From the NCBI RefSeq assembly GCF_020012125.1, contig NZ_JAIFAG010000001.1:1116001-1180000 (forward strand): a stretch of 64,000 nt of DNA. The letters run 5' to 3'. Each line of letters opens with the position of its first letter. Position 1 is the stretch's first letter. This DNA comes from Hymenobacter psoromatis (GTDB lineage Bacteria > Bacteroidota > Bacteroidia > Cytophagales > Hymenobacteraceae). The notes under the pieces were generated by a model. That model had not been told where the DNA came from. It did no database searches and was given only the letters and a program-made list of their open reading frames with translations. Made by a program: the position numbers and the translations under genes. Below are positions 25,581-33,120 of this stretch, piece by piece.

Positions 25581-27291
25581 TATCGACAGCGTAAAAGCCC
25601 GCACCTTCGATGCCATTGTGATTGGCTCGGGTATGAGCGGCGGCTGGGCGGCCAAAGACCTGACTGAGAAGGGTTTGAAAACCCTGATGGTGGAGCGCGG
25701 CCGCAACGTGGAGCATATAAAAGACTACCCCACCACCAACATGATGCCGTGGGAATTTCCGCACGGCGGCAAGGTGCCCTACGACGTGCAGCAGGCCAAT
25801 CCCATCGCCAGCCGCTGCTACGTGTTCAAGGAAGACGCCATGCACTTCGTGGTGAAGGATGTCGAGCACCCCTACGTGCAGGAAAAGCCGTTTGACTGGA
25901 TTCGGGGCTACCAGGTGGGCGGCAAGTCGCTGCTGTGGGCGCGCCAGACCCAGCGCTGGAGCAAGTACGACTTTGAGGGGCCGGCCCGTGATGGCTTTGC
26001 CGTGCCCTGGCCCATTGGCTACGACGACCTCGCGCCCTGGTACAGCACCGTGGAAAAATTTGCGGGTATCAGCGGCAACCACGACGGGCTGCCGGCCCTA
26101 CCCGACGGCGAGTTTTTGCCCGGCTACCCCCTCAACGCGGTCGAGGACCACTTTCGGAAGCACCTAAAGCAGAGCCACCCCGACCGCCACGTGATTAGCG
26201 CCCGCTGCGCGCACTTGTCCGAGCCGAAGCCCGTGCACATAGCGCAGGGTAGGGTGCAGTGCCAGAACCGCGTGCTGTGCCAGCGCGGCTGCCCGTTTGG
26301 CGGGTATTTTAGCGCCAACTCATCGACCATTCCGTGGGCGCTGAAGACGGGCCTCCTCACGGTGGCCCCCAACCAGGTAGTGCAGGCCATTCTCTACGAC
26401 GAGCAGAAGGGCCGCGCCACGGGCATTCGGGTGATGGATGCGCACACCAAAACGACTACCGAATACTACGCCCCAATACTATTCGTGAACGCCGGAGCGC
26501 TGAACACCAATCTGATACTGCTGAACTCGACGTCGAGCCGCTTCCCCAAGGGCCTAGGCAACGACAGCGGCGTGCTGGGCAAATACGTGGCGTTTCACAA
26601 TTACAGCGCGCGGGTTTCTGCGGAGTACGAAGGGTTGAAGGAATTCACCACCGACGGGCGCAACCCGGCGGGCGGCGGCTACGTGCCCCGCTTCCGCAAC
26701 GTGTTCAAGCAGGAGATGGACTTTCTGCGCGGCTACGCCACCAGCTTCGGCGCATCGCGCGGGCGGGTGCAGCCCGACAGCGGCTTCGGCCCCGACCTAA
26801 AGCAGCAGTTGGAGAAACCTGCGCTCACGCCTTGGGGCGTGCACGCGGGCATGATGGGCGAAACCATCCCGAAGGAAACCAACTACGTGCGCCTCGACCC
26901 TACCCGCAAAGACGAGTGGGGCGTGCCGCTGCTCTCGATTTCGGTAGCCTACGACGACAACGACGAGAAGATGAAGCAGGACTTCTTCACGCAGTTCAGC
27001 GAGATGTTCACGCAGGCCGGCTTCACTAATATCAAAACCAACGATTCGCACCAGGCGCCCGGCCTCGACATTCACGAGATGGGTGGCGTGCGCATGGGCC
27101 AGGACCCCAAAACGTCGATGCTGAATAAGTGGAATCAGCTGCACGCCTGCCCCAACGTGTACGTGACCGACGGCGCGGCTATGACCTCGACTTCGACCCA
27201 GAACCCCTCGCTCACCTACATGGCCCTCACGGCCCGCGCTGTGGACCACGCTGTGAGCGAACTGAAAAAGCAAAACCTGAAAACCACCTAG
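25567..27291 (+). CDS. GMC-family FAD-dependent sugar dehydrogenase, large subunit
   Basis: 574 residues. Dinucleotide-binding GSGMSGG at 20-26 and ERGRN; substrate/FAD region VNAGALNTNLILLNS; C-terminal GMC_oxred_C domain with HEMGGVRMGQDP and a final TQNPSLTYMALTARAVDH containing the active-site Asn. It has no signal peptide of its own, so export would depend on the Tat-type N-terminus of the small subunit. The set GMC + subunit 3 + sugar isomerase barrels matches glycoside 3-dehydrogenase clusters of Bacteroidota that make 3-keto-sugars; the exact substrate is inference. Confidence 0.9.
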   Translation: MANLNIDSVKARTFDAIVIGSGMSGGWAAKDLTEKGLKTLMVERGRNVEHIKDYPTTNMMPWEFPHGGKVPYDVQQANPIASRCYVFKEDAMHFVVKDVEHPYVQEKPFDWIRGYQVGGKSLLWARQTQRWSKYDFEGPARDGFAVPWPIGYDDLAPWYSTVEKFAGISGNHDGLPALPDGEFLPGYPLNAVEDHFRKHLKQSHPDRHVISARCAHLSEPKPVHIAQGRVQCQNRVLCQRGCPFGGYFSANSSTIPWALKTGLLTVAPNQVVQAILYDEQKGRATGIRVMDAHTKTTTEYYAPILFVNAGALNTNLILLNSTSSRFPKGLGNDSGVLGKYVAFHNYSARVSAEYEGLKEFTTDGRNPAGGGYVPRFRNVFKQEMDFLRGYATSFGASRGRVQPDSGFGPDLKQQLEKPALTPWGVHAGMMGETIPKETNYVRLDPTRKDEWGVPLLSISVAYDDNDEKMKQDFFTQFSEMFTQAGFTNIKTNDSHQAPGLDIHEMGGVRMGQDPKTSMLNKWNQLHACPNVYVTDGAAMTSTSTQNPSLTYMALTARAVDHAVSELKKQNLKTT

Positions 27292-27306
27292 CCCTACCCC
27301 CCATCC

Positions 27307-28200
27307 ATGACGCAACGGCGAGATTTTCTCAAACAAGTGAGCGTAGCGGCGGCGGCCGTGGCCTGCGCCCGTCCCGAGCTGCTGCTGGCCGCGCCGGCCC
27401 CACTGAAAATTGGCTTGCAGCTCTATTCGCTGCGCGAAACCATCGGTCAGGATGTGAAAAAAACACTGGCCAAGGTGGCCCAGGCCGGCTACCAGGAGGT
27501 CGAAACCTACGGGTACAGCCCCGAGAAGCACTTTTGGGGTCTCACGCCGCCCGAGTTTAAGGCGGCGCTCGCGGCCCAGGGTCTGAGCACGTCCAGCGGG
27601 CATTACGACCTGGGCGGCTTTATGAGTGGGGGCAATGAGCAGCAGTTGCAAGCGGCCATCGCGGCGGCCAAGGGCTGCGGCCAGACCTACGTCATCGTGC
27701 CCTACCTCGATGAGAAGCTGCGCACGTCGGTGGCCGATTTTAAGGCCGTGGCCGCCCGGCTCAACCAGGCCGGCACGCAATGCAAAGCGGCGGGGCTACA
27801 ACTAGGCTACCACAACCACGACTTCGAGTTCAAGCCCATCGGCGGCACCATGCTCTACGACGTACTGCTAAAGGAAACCGACCCTAAGCTGGTTGATTTT
27901 GAGATGGATATGTACTGGGTGGTGCGTGCCGGCCAGGACCCTATCAAACTCATTCAGGCCCACCCCCGGCGCTTTCCACTGTGGCACGTCAAGGATATGG
28001 ACAAGGCCAAGCCGGAGTTAAATACCGAGGTTGGGGCCGGCTCGATTGACTTCCGCAAAATCTTCGCCCAGGCGGGTACGGCCGGGCTCCAACACATTTT
28101 TATGGAGCAGGAAAACTTTGGGATGGATGCCTACCAGAGTATCGCCCAGAGCGCCGCGTACATGAAAAATACGCTGCTGCCGGCGCTGAAGCGGGGGTAG
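27307..28200 (+). CDS. sugar phosphate isomerase/epimerase-like TIM barrel (paralogue)
   Basis: 297 residues, exported (TQRRDFLKQVSVAAAAVACA). AP_endonuc_2 barrel with the same ordered motifs as the protein at 24073: LKIGLQLYSLRETIG, GYHNHDFEF, DFEMDMYWV, LWHVKDM, FMEQENF. It starts 15 bases after the GMC gene. The two barrels are clearly paralogous but diverged in the middle (GGFMSGG insertion here). Together with the dehydrogenase they probably process an oxidised sugar in the periplasm, one barrel perhaps isomerising and the other cleaving. Confidence 0.85.
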   Translation: MTQRRDFLKQVSVAAAAVACARPELLLAAPAPLKIGLQLYSLRETIGQDVKKTLAKVAQAGYQEVETYGYSPEKHFWGLTPPEFKAALAAQGLSTSSGHYDLGGFMSGGNEQQLQAAIAAAKGCGQTYVIVPYLDEKLRTSVADFKAVAARLNQAGTQCKAAGLQLGYHNHDFEFKPIGGTMLYDVLLKETDPKLVDFEMDMYWVVRAGQDPIKLIQAHPRRFPLWHVKDMDKAKPELNTEVGAGSIDFRKIFAQAGTAGLQHIFMEQENFGMDAYQSIAQSAAYMKNTLLPALKRG

Positions 28201-28212
28201 GGACATTTTACA

Positions 28213-28296
28213 CCGTAGAGACGCGACCCTTCGCGTCTCTTCCCACACGAACGATTGTTCAACGGGGAAGAGATGCGAAGGGTCGCGTCTCTATGG
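28213..28296. repeat. imperfect palindrome of the GTAGAGACGCG type
   Basis: Arms of about 32 bp (28213-28244, 28265-28296) differing at a few positions; each arm is itself palindromic (GAGACGCG-ACCCTT-CGCGTCTC). Lies after the sugar operon and before the acylase gene. Similar GTAGAGACGCG...CGCGTCTC words are familiar from repeats of other bacteria, including cyanobacteria. Confidence 0.8.
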
Positions 28297-28381
28297 GGCT
28301 ACGCGCAGACTCAAAACTTGCTATAACTTGCACCAAGGGCTATCGCTAAGCTAAAAACAGAGCATACCGGCCCGCTACCTG

Positions 28382-30604
28382 ATGCGAAAACTCTGTACGT
28401 TGCTTTTGCTGCTGGCTGCCGCCGTTGCGGCTCACGCCCAAGCATTCACCCCCGCTGAAATAGCCCGCTGGCGGCACCAGGCCCAGCGCGTGACCATTGT
28501 GCGCGACACCTGGGGCGTGCCCCACATCACGGGTAAAACCGATGCCGACGCGGTGTTTGGGCTGCTCTACGCGCAGTGCGAGGACGACTTTGCGCGGGTC
28601 GAGGACAACTACCTCACCGCGCTGGGCCGGCAGGCCGAGGTGCGGGGCGAGGCCGCGCTCTACGAAGACCTGCGCCAGCGCCTGTTTCTGGATTCGACGC
28701 GCGCCGTGCAGATTTATGCCCGTAGTCCGCGCTGGATGAAGGACTTGCTGCACGCCTTCGCCGACGGCACCAACTACTACCTCGCTACCCACCCCGCGGT
28801 GCGGCCCCGGCTGCTGCACCGCTTCCAGCCCTGGATGCCGCTGCTCTTCAGCGAGGGCAGCATTGGGGGCAACGTGAGCGTGGTGCCGGTGGAGCGGCTC
28901 AAGGCGTTTTATAGTCAGCAAAAAGGTACTTCGTACCAGCCGCCCCGGCCAGCCGAACTCCGGTTGGCTTTCGAAAAGGGTGAAGACGAGCCGACCGGCT
29001 CCAACGGCTTCGCCATTGGGCCCAGCAAGAGTGCCAGCGGCCACCCGCTGCTGCTGATTAACCCGCACACCTCGTTCTACTTTCGCTCGGAGGTGCAGCT
29101 GACCAGCGCCGCCGGCCTCAACGCCTACGGGGCCGTGACGTGGGGGCAGTTCTTCATTTACCAGGGCTTTAACGCAACCTGCGGCTGGATGCACACCTCC
29201 AGCCAGGCCGACTCGATGGACGAATACCTCGAAACGGTGAGCCAGCAGGACGGCAAGTTTTTTTACCAATACGAGGGCCAACAAGTGCCCCTACCCACCG
29301 ATACGCTGTCCTTGGTGTACCTTAAAGACGGGCAGCGGCAGCGGCGGCGCTTCACCACTTACCGCACGCCGCACGGCCCGGTGGTGGGCAAGGTGGGGGA
29401 AAAGTGGCTGACGGTGAAGATGATGGACATGCCCCTCGAAGCCCTGGAGCAGAGCTATCTGCGCACCAAGGCCCACGACTACGCCAGCTTCCAGCAGGTG
29501 ATGCGCCTAAATGGCAACGCCTCCAACAACACCGTTTTTGCCGATGCCAGTGGCACCATTGCCTACTGGCACGGCAATTTTATGCCCCGCCGCCCCGCCG
29601 GCTACGACTACGCGCAGCCCGTGGATGGCAGCACCGAGGCCACCGAGTGGCAGGGCCTGCACAAAGTGGAAGAATTGGTGCAGGTGAAAAACCCCGCCAG
29701 TGGCTTTATCCAGAACTGCAACTCGACGCCCTTCACCGTGTCGGGGGGGGGTAGCAGCCCCGATAAAAAGCAATACCCCGCTTACATGGCGCCCGATGCC
29801 GAGAACTACCGGGGCATCAACGCGGTGCGGGTGCTGAGCCGGAAAAAAGCCTTTACCCTCGATACGCTCATCGCAGCGGCCGACGACCCGCACCTGGCGG
29901 GCTTCGAACAGCTGCTGCCCTCGCTGCTGCGCGACTGCCAGCTGCTGCTCGACGAGCCCGGCGGCTCCCTACCCCCCGGCGTGGAGGCCGCCCTGCCCAT
30001 CCTGCGCGCCTGGAACCTGAACTACAGCCAAGCCTCGGTGGCCCAAACGCTGGCCATCTACTGGGCCGAGCGCATCCAGCGCCTGGCGCGGCCCCGCGTG
30101 CCGGCCGGCCAGCCCATGGATTACATCAGCTTTACCACCTTCGTTATCGAGCACACCACGCCCGACGAAAAGGCCACCGCCCTGAGCGAAACCATTGCCG
30201 AGCTGAAGCGCGACTTTGGGAAGTGGCAGGTGCCGTGGGGCGAGGTGAACCGCTACCAGCGCCTGACCGGTAAGATTGACGAAACGTTTGACGACCAGCA
30301 GCCCAGCCGGCCGGTGGCGTTCACGTCGTCGGCCTGGGGCTCGCTGGCCGCGTTTGGCGCGCACACCTGGCCGGGCACCAAAAAGCGCTACGGCTACGTG
30401 GGCAACAGCTTCGTGGCGGTGGTTGAGTTTGGGCCCCGCGTGGTGGCCCGCTCCGTGGTGACCGGCGGCCAGGCCAGCCGCCCCGACTCGCCCCACTTCA
30501 CCGACCAGGCCCCGCTGTACTGCGCCGGCCAGTTCAAGGACGTGTGGTTTTACCCCGAAGATGTAGCCAAGCACGTGGAGCGGCAGTACCGGCCGGGCGA
30601 GTAG
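28382..30604 (+). CDS. penicillin acylase-family Ntn hydrolase
   Basis: 740 residues with a signal peptide (MRKLCTLLLLLAAAVAAHAQ). Alpha-chain region includes VTIVRDTWGVPHITGKTDADAVFGLLYAQCEDDF; autocleavage should occur at Gly206-Ser207 in TGSNGFAIGPSKS, making Ser207 the N-terminal nucleophile of the beta chain. Conserved NPHTSFYFRSEVQ follows. Periplasmic amide hydrolase; members act on beta-lactams, acyl-homoserine lactones or other N-acyl compounds, and the substrate here cannot be told. Stands alone; TAACTTGC (28324-28331) may be a variant -7 box. Confidence 0.92.
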   Translation: MRKLCTLLLLLAAAVAAHAQAFTPAEIARWRHQAQRVTIVRDTWGVPHITGKTDADAVFGLLYAQCEDDFARVEDNYLTALGRQAEVRGEAALYEDLRQRLFLDSTRAVQIYARSPRWMKDLLHAFADGTNYYLATHPAVRPRLLHRFQPWMPLLFSEGSIGGNVSVVPVERLKAFYSQQKGTSYQPPRPAELRLAFEKGEDEPTGSNGFAIGPSKSASGHPLLLINPHTSFYFRSEVQLTSAAGLNAYGAVTWGQFFIYQGFNATCGWMHTSSQADSMDEYLETVSQQDGKFFYQYEGQQVPLPTDTLSLVYLKDGQRQRRRFTTYRTPHGPVVGKVGEKWLTVKMMDMPLEALEQSYLRTKAHDYASFQQVMRLNGNASNNTVFADASGTIAYWHGNFMPRRPAGYDYAQPVDGSTEATEWQGLHKVEELVQVKNPASGFIQNCNSTPFTVSGGGSSPDKKQYPAYMAPDAENYRGINAVRVLSRKKAFTLDTLIAAADDPHLAGFEQLLPSLLRDCQLLLDEPGGSLPPGVEAALPILRAWNLNYSQASVAQTLAIYWAERIQRLARPRVPAGQPMDYISFTTFVIEHTTPDEKATALSETIAELKRDFGKWQVPWGEVNRYQRLTGKIDETFDDQQPSRPVAFTSSAWGSLAAFGAHTWPGTKKRYGYVGNSFVAVVEFGPRVVARSVVTGGQASRPDSPHFTDQAPLYCAGQFKDVWFYPEDVAKHVERQYRPGE

Positions 30605-30687
30605 GGGTAGCTTGAAAATATTTTTCAGTCCAGCTAATTCCGTAACGCTACATAAGCCGACGTATTGATACGAGTAAACGCACTTTA

Positions 30688-31290
30688 ATGAATCAACCAA
30701 TACTCCCGGCCTATGCGCAACAATATCTGCCTGCCGAACTGAGCTTAATGCAAACCGGTGGCTACGCGGCCGCTTGCCCCGAACTATCTGCCGCTGAGAA
30801 GGCAGTGATTTAGTATTAAACCTATATCGGTTCGAGCGCCATAAACCGCGTATTGCATACCAGCAACGGGGAAAATAGCACGCCTGTCGGCCAAGCACTG
30901 GCTAGCGCTCTAAGCAAGTTGCCGCCGCTGCGCAACGAATTAGTATTTAGTGCCGCGTGGCTGACGCAGCCCGATTGGCGGCACCTACTCGCGGCAGCAA
31001 CTGGCCCCAACTTACTGGACACGTTGCCCTTGCGGTGGCCAGCGTTTTTATCGGCCAGCCAAGTGCTACGGGTAGCTGAACAGCACCTAAACTACTCGCC
31101 GAAAAGTTGCCTGCTGGCCATCAGGTCTAAAACCGGCCGCCTCGTAGAGGCGGTGTCGCATTACGGCCCGAACGGCCCCGACCCCGCCCAGAATGAACGC
31201 GAAGCAGTATTTTTACCCAACACGCAATTTCAAGCGGTCAGCATAGTTGGGGCAACCCGATGGACAGAAATTGGGTTAGTTGAATTATAA
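30688..31290 (+). pseudogene. ADP-ribosyltransferase-fold protein interrupted by two stop codons
   Basis: A single frame from ATG 30688 to the stop at 31290 would code for about 200 residues but contains TAG (30811-30813) and TAA (30817-30819), two codons apart, right in the first conserved ART segment (ELSAAEKAVI-stop-Y-stop-TYIGSSAINRVL). The rest fits an R-S-E class ART: an STS-like WPAFLSASQVL and ExE in NEREAVFLPNTQF followed by VVL-type WTEIGLVEL. The usual YRG arginine motif looks degraded (ELVFSAAWL). If intact it would be an NAD-dependent modifying toxin. It lies 18 bases before a small hypothetical gene. Alternative: two short ORFs, the second starting at a non-ATG codon. Confidence 0.55.
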
Positions 31291-31308
31291 CGCTTTATCC
31301 TTCTACTT

Positions 31309-31617
31309 ATGTCTGCTGCCATGCCCGCCGTTCCATCGCTCGAAGCTGCTGTGCTATTCGACGTACTTACGAAGGTGGAAGGCCCAGCCTTGGATAAGCT
31401 ACTCGCGCTACTAAGCGATGCCCTACGCCAGCTTCCGGCTAATGCGCCCAAAACCCATCATGCCGTACTCATGCGGATGATAATAGACCTGACCCGCCGC
31501 CGCGAAGATGCCGAGCTGGCCGCCGACCCCGCCCGCCGCGCTGGCATCGAGCAGGTAGCCGCCCACTTCGCCCGCAAGGCGCAGTCGGGCTTTTCGCCGC
31601 TGCCGCTGCCCGAGTAG
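31309..31617 (+). CDS. small hypothetical helical protein
   Basis: 102 residues (MSAAMPAVPSLEAAV...), mostly helical with no signal or membrane segment; a second possible start is M5. No recognisable domain. It follows the ART-like pseudogene by 18 bases, so it may be a cognate partner (for example an immunity protein), but nothing in the sequence shows this. Its high GC matches the neighbours on the right rather than the AT-richer ABC-3C genes. Confidence 0.5.
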   Translation: MSAAMPAVPSLEAAVLFDVLTKVEGPALDKLLALLSDALRQLPANAPKTHHAVLMRMIIDLTRRREDAELAADPARRAGIEQVAAHFARKAQSGFSPLPLPE

Positions 31618-31871
31618 CGGGCGGCAGTATGAGTTGCTGAAAACCGTTCTACCTAATCACAACAGACACTACGCTAGCATATTCAGGTAGTGCAACAGTG
31701 CCAGATGGGGCTGCATTAGTCGCTCATCCTCGGTGCAACCGCCGGTGCCGGCGGTTTCGCAGTACTTGCCGCTGGGTTTGGGCTAGATTGCAACTCAAAT
31801 TAAGCCGCGCTCGGCTTCGATTTTCATAGAAATAAGGGCAATAAAAAATTTCTTAACATACCAAAAAGGGC
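31618..31871. other. gap before the ABC-3C cassette, no gene seen
   Basis: The only structure is a perfect 9-bp palindrome AACCGCCGG-TG-CCGGCGGTT (31737-31756) without a T-tract. The sequence becomes AT-rich from about 31800 onward, marking the left edge of the cassette's different base composition. Confidence 0.5.
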
Positions 31872-31908
31872 GCTAGCTTATTTTTTGAAAATACAAAAAT
31901 AAGCTAGT
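31872..31908. repeat. left cassette palindrome CTAGCTTA...TAAGCTAG
   Basis: 13-bp perfect arms CTAGCTTATTTTT / AAAAATAAGCTAG with a 9-nt loop, 64 bases upstream of the first ABC-3C gene. Closely related in sequence to the palindrome at 34904-34951 on the other side of the cassette. May be an operator, or an element end. Confidence 0.8.
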
Positions 31909-31938
31909 AAACTTGCTCGCAAATTGTAGTGAATTATC

Positions 31939-31946
31939 TACCTTTG
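31939..31946 (+). promoter_or_regulatory. -7 promoter box of the ABC-3C operon, TACCTTTG
   Basis: Exact TAnnTTTG match 26 bases upstream of the ATG at 31972 and 31 bases downstream of the left palindrome. No well-spaced TTG. Confidence 0.55.
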
Positions 31947-31971
31947 TTTGCTTCTACTTATCAGCTTCTCT

Positions 31972-32874
31972 ATGCTCTCTATTACACGCACTTGGTATGA
32001 GAGGGAATTTGAGTTAGCTGTTCGGAAAAAGCGCGGCGAGGAATTTCAGGATTTCTTTGCTACCATCATGACGTTGGCGTACCAAGGCGATTTTGTGCGG
32101 GTGAGGCCGTGGGGACGGGAGGGCGACCGCAAAAACGACGGGTATCTTATTTCTACCAAAGAATTATTCCAGGTCTATGCACCAACGGAATTAGAAGTAG
32201 CTGTAACGATTCGAAAAATCAGAGAAGATTTTGCGGGCGCGGTTCAGCACTGGGACGCTCATTTGACTAAGTGGACGCTAGTGCATAATAGCTTGGATGG
32301 GGTGCCGCCCGCTGTGCTGGCTGTGTTTTTGGAGTTGCGGCAGCAGCATCCGAGCAGGCAAATTGGGCAGTTCACCCCTTATGACCTGCGCACAATCGTT
32401 TTTACCCTCGGAGCAGCTGATATCGCCCTAGTGCTCGGCCCACCTCTTGAATCCCTGCCCCCCTCCCAGATTACGTTCGACGAAATTCGTGTGGTGCTAG
32501 AAAACGTAGCCCGCGTTTTTCCGGTGGCTACCGAATCAGTCGGGACAGTGGATTACGGTAAGCTAGACGCGAATGGCCTGAACCCAGAAAGCCGTCAGAT
32601 TATCCTATGGGGATACGGGGCTGCAAGCCGGGTAGCTCAATTCTTGGATACTTATACTTTCGACCCCGAATTGGGCCAAAAAGTAGCCGCAACGCTACGT
32701 GCCGAGTATCTGCGCCTGAAGGCCACGGGTAGCGGCCCGAACGAAATCTTTGCCGAACTGCTCTCGTTCGTATCGTACCACCGGGGCGAGTCGCCAACGG
32801 CGGCGATAGCCGTATTAGCGCACTTCTTCCAAACGTGCGACATCTTTGAGGCGGCTCCCACCTTTACTTCTTAG
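31972..32874 (+). CDS. ABC-3C system protein with REase-like N-terminal domain
   Basis: 300 residues from ATG 31972. The N-terminal half carries GREGDRKNDGYLISTKELFQVYAP (49-71), a pattern seen in PD-(D/E)XK-like domains of ABC-three-component systems, with D52, D56 and Gln67 as candidate active-site positions; the canonical Lys is not obvious. The C-terminal half (about 170-295) is helical and would be the ABC-3C-specific region. First gene of a tight three-gene operon. In these predicted conflict systems this component is taken to be the effector or target-recognition subunit. Function is inferred from family and context only. Confidence 0.75.
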   Translation: MLSITRTWYEREFELAVRKKRGEEFQDFFATIMTLAYQGDFVRVRPWGREGDRKNDGYLISTKELFQVYAPTELEVAVTIRKIREDFAGAVQHWDAHLTKWTLVHNSLDGVPPAVLAVFLELRQQHPSRQIGQFTPYDLRTIVFTLGAADIALVLGPPLESLPPSQITFDEIRVVLENVARVFPVATESVGTVDYGKLDANGLNPESRQIILWGYGAASRVAQFLDTYTFDPELGQKVAATLRAEYLRLKATGSGPNEIFAELLSFVSYHRGESPTAAIAVLAHFFQTCDIFEAAPTFTS

Positions 32875-32883
32875 GCAAGCGCC

Positions 32884-33120
32884 ATGATACTGCCTACTAA
32901 ACACCTTTCTGCCGACCGGGCCTTGCTCACCATTGGGGGGCAGGTGCTTAGCCTATTAGACAAGCCCAAGACTGTTTCGGTGCTGTGGGAAGACTTTAAG
33001 GTGCAGCCAGTGGCGGGAGCAGCAGTTCCGTTCGATTGGTTTATCCTCGCTCTCGACTTGCTGGCTTGCACTGGCATTGTCTCATTAGATGGTACCCGGA
33101 TTAAGAAAAAAAATTCGTGA
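32884..33120 (+). CDS. ABC-3C system middle component 6
   Basis: 78 residues: MILPTKHLSADRALLTIGGQVL, then PKTVSVLWEDFK and FDWFILALDLLACTGIVSLDG, a small winged-helix-like protein matching the middle component 6 family of ABC-3C systems. Begins 9 bases after the preceding stop and its stop overlaps the GTG start of the ATPase gene (GTGA), so the operon is translationally coupled. Expected to bridge effector and ATPase. Confidence 0.85.
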   Translation: MILPTKHLSADRALLTIGGQVLSLLDKPKTVSVLWEDFKVQPVAGAAVPFDWFILALDLLACTGIVSLDGTRIKKKNS

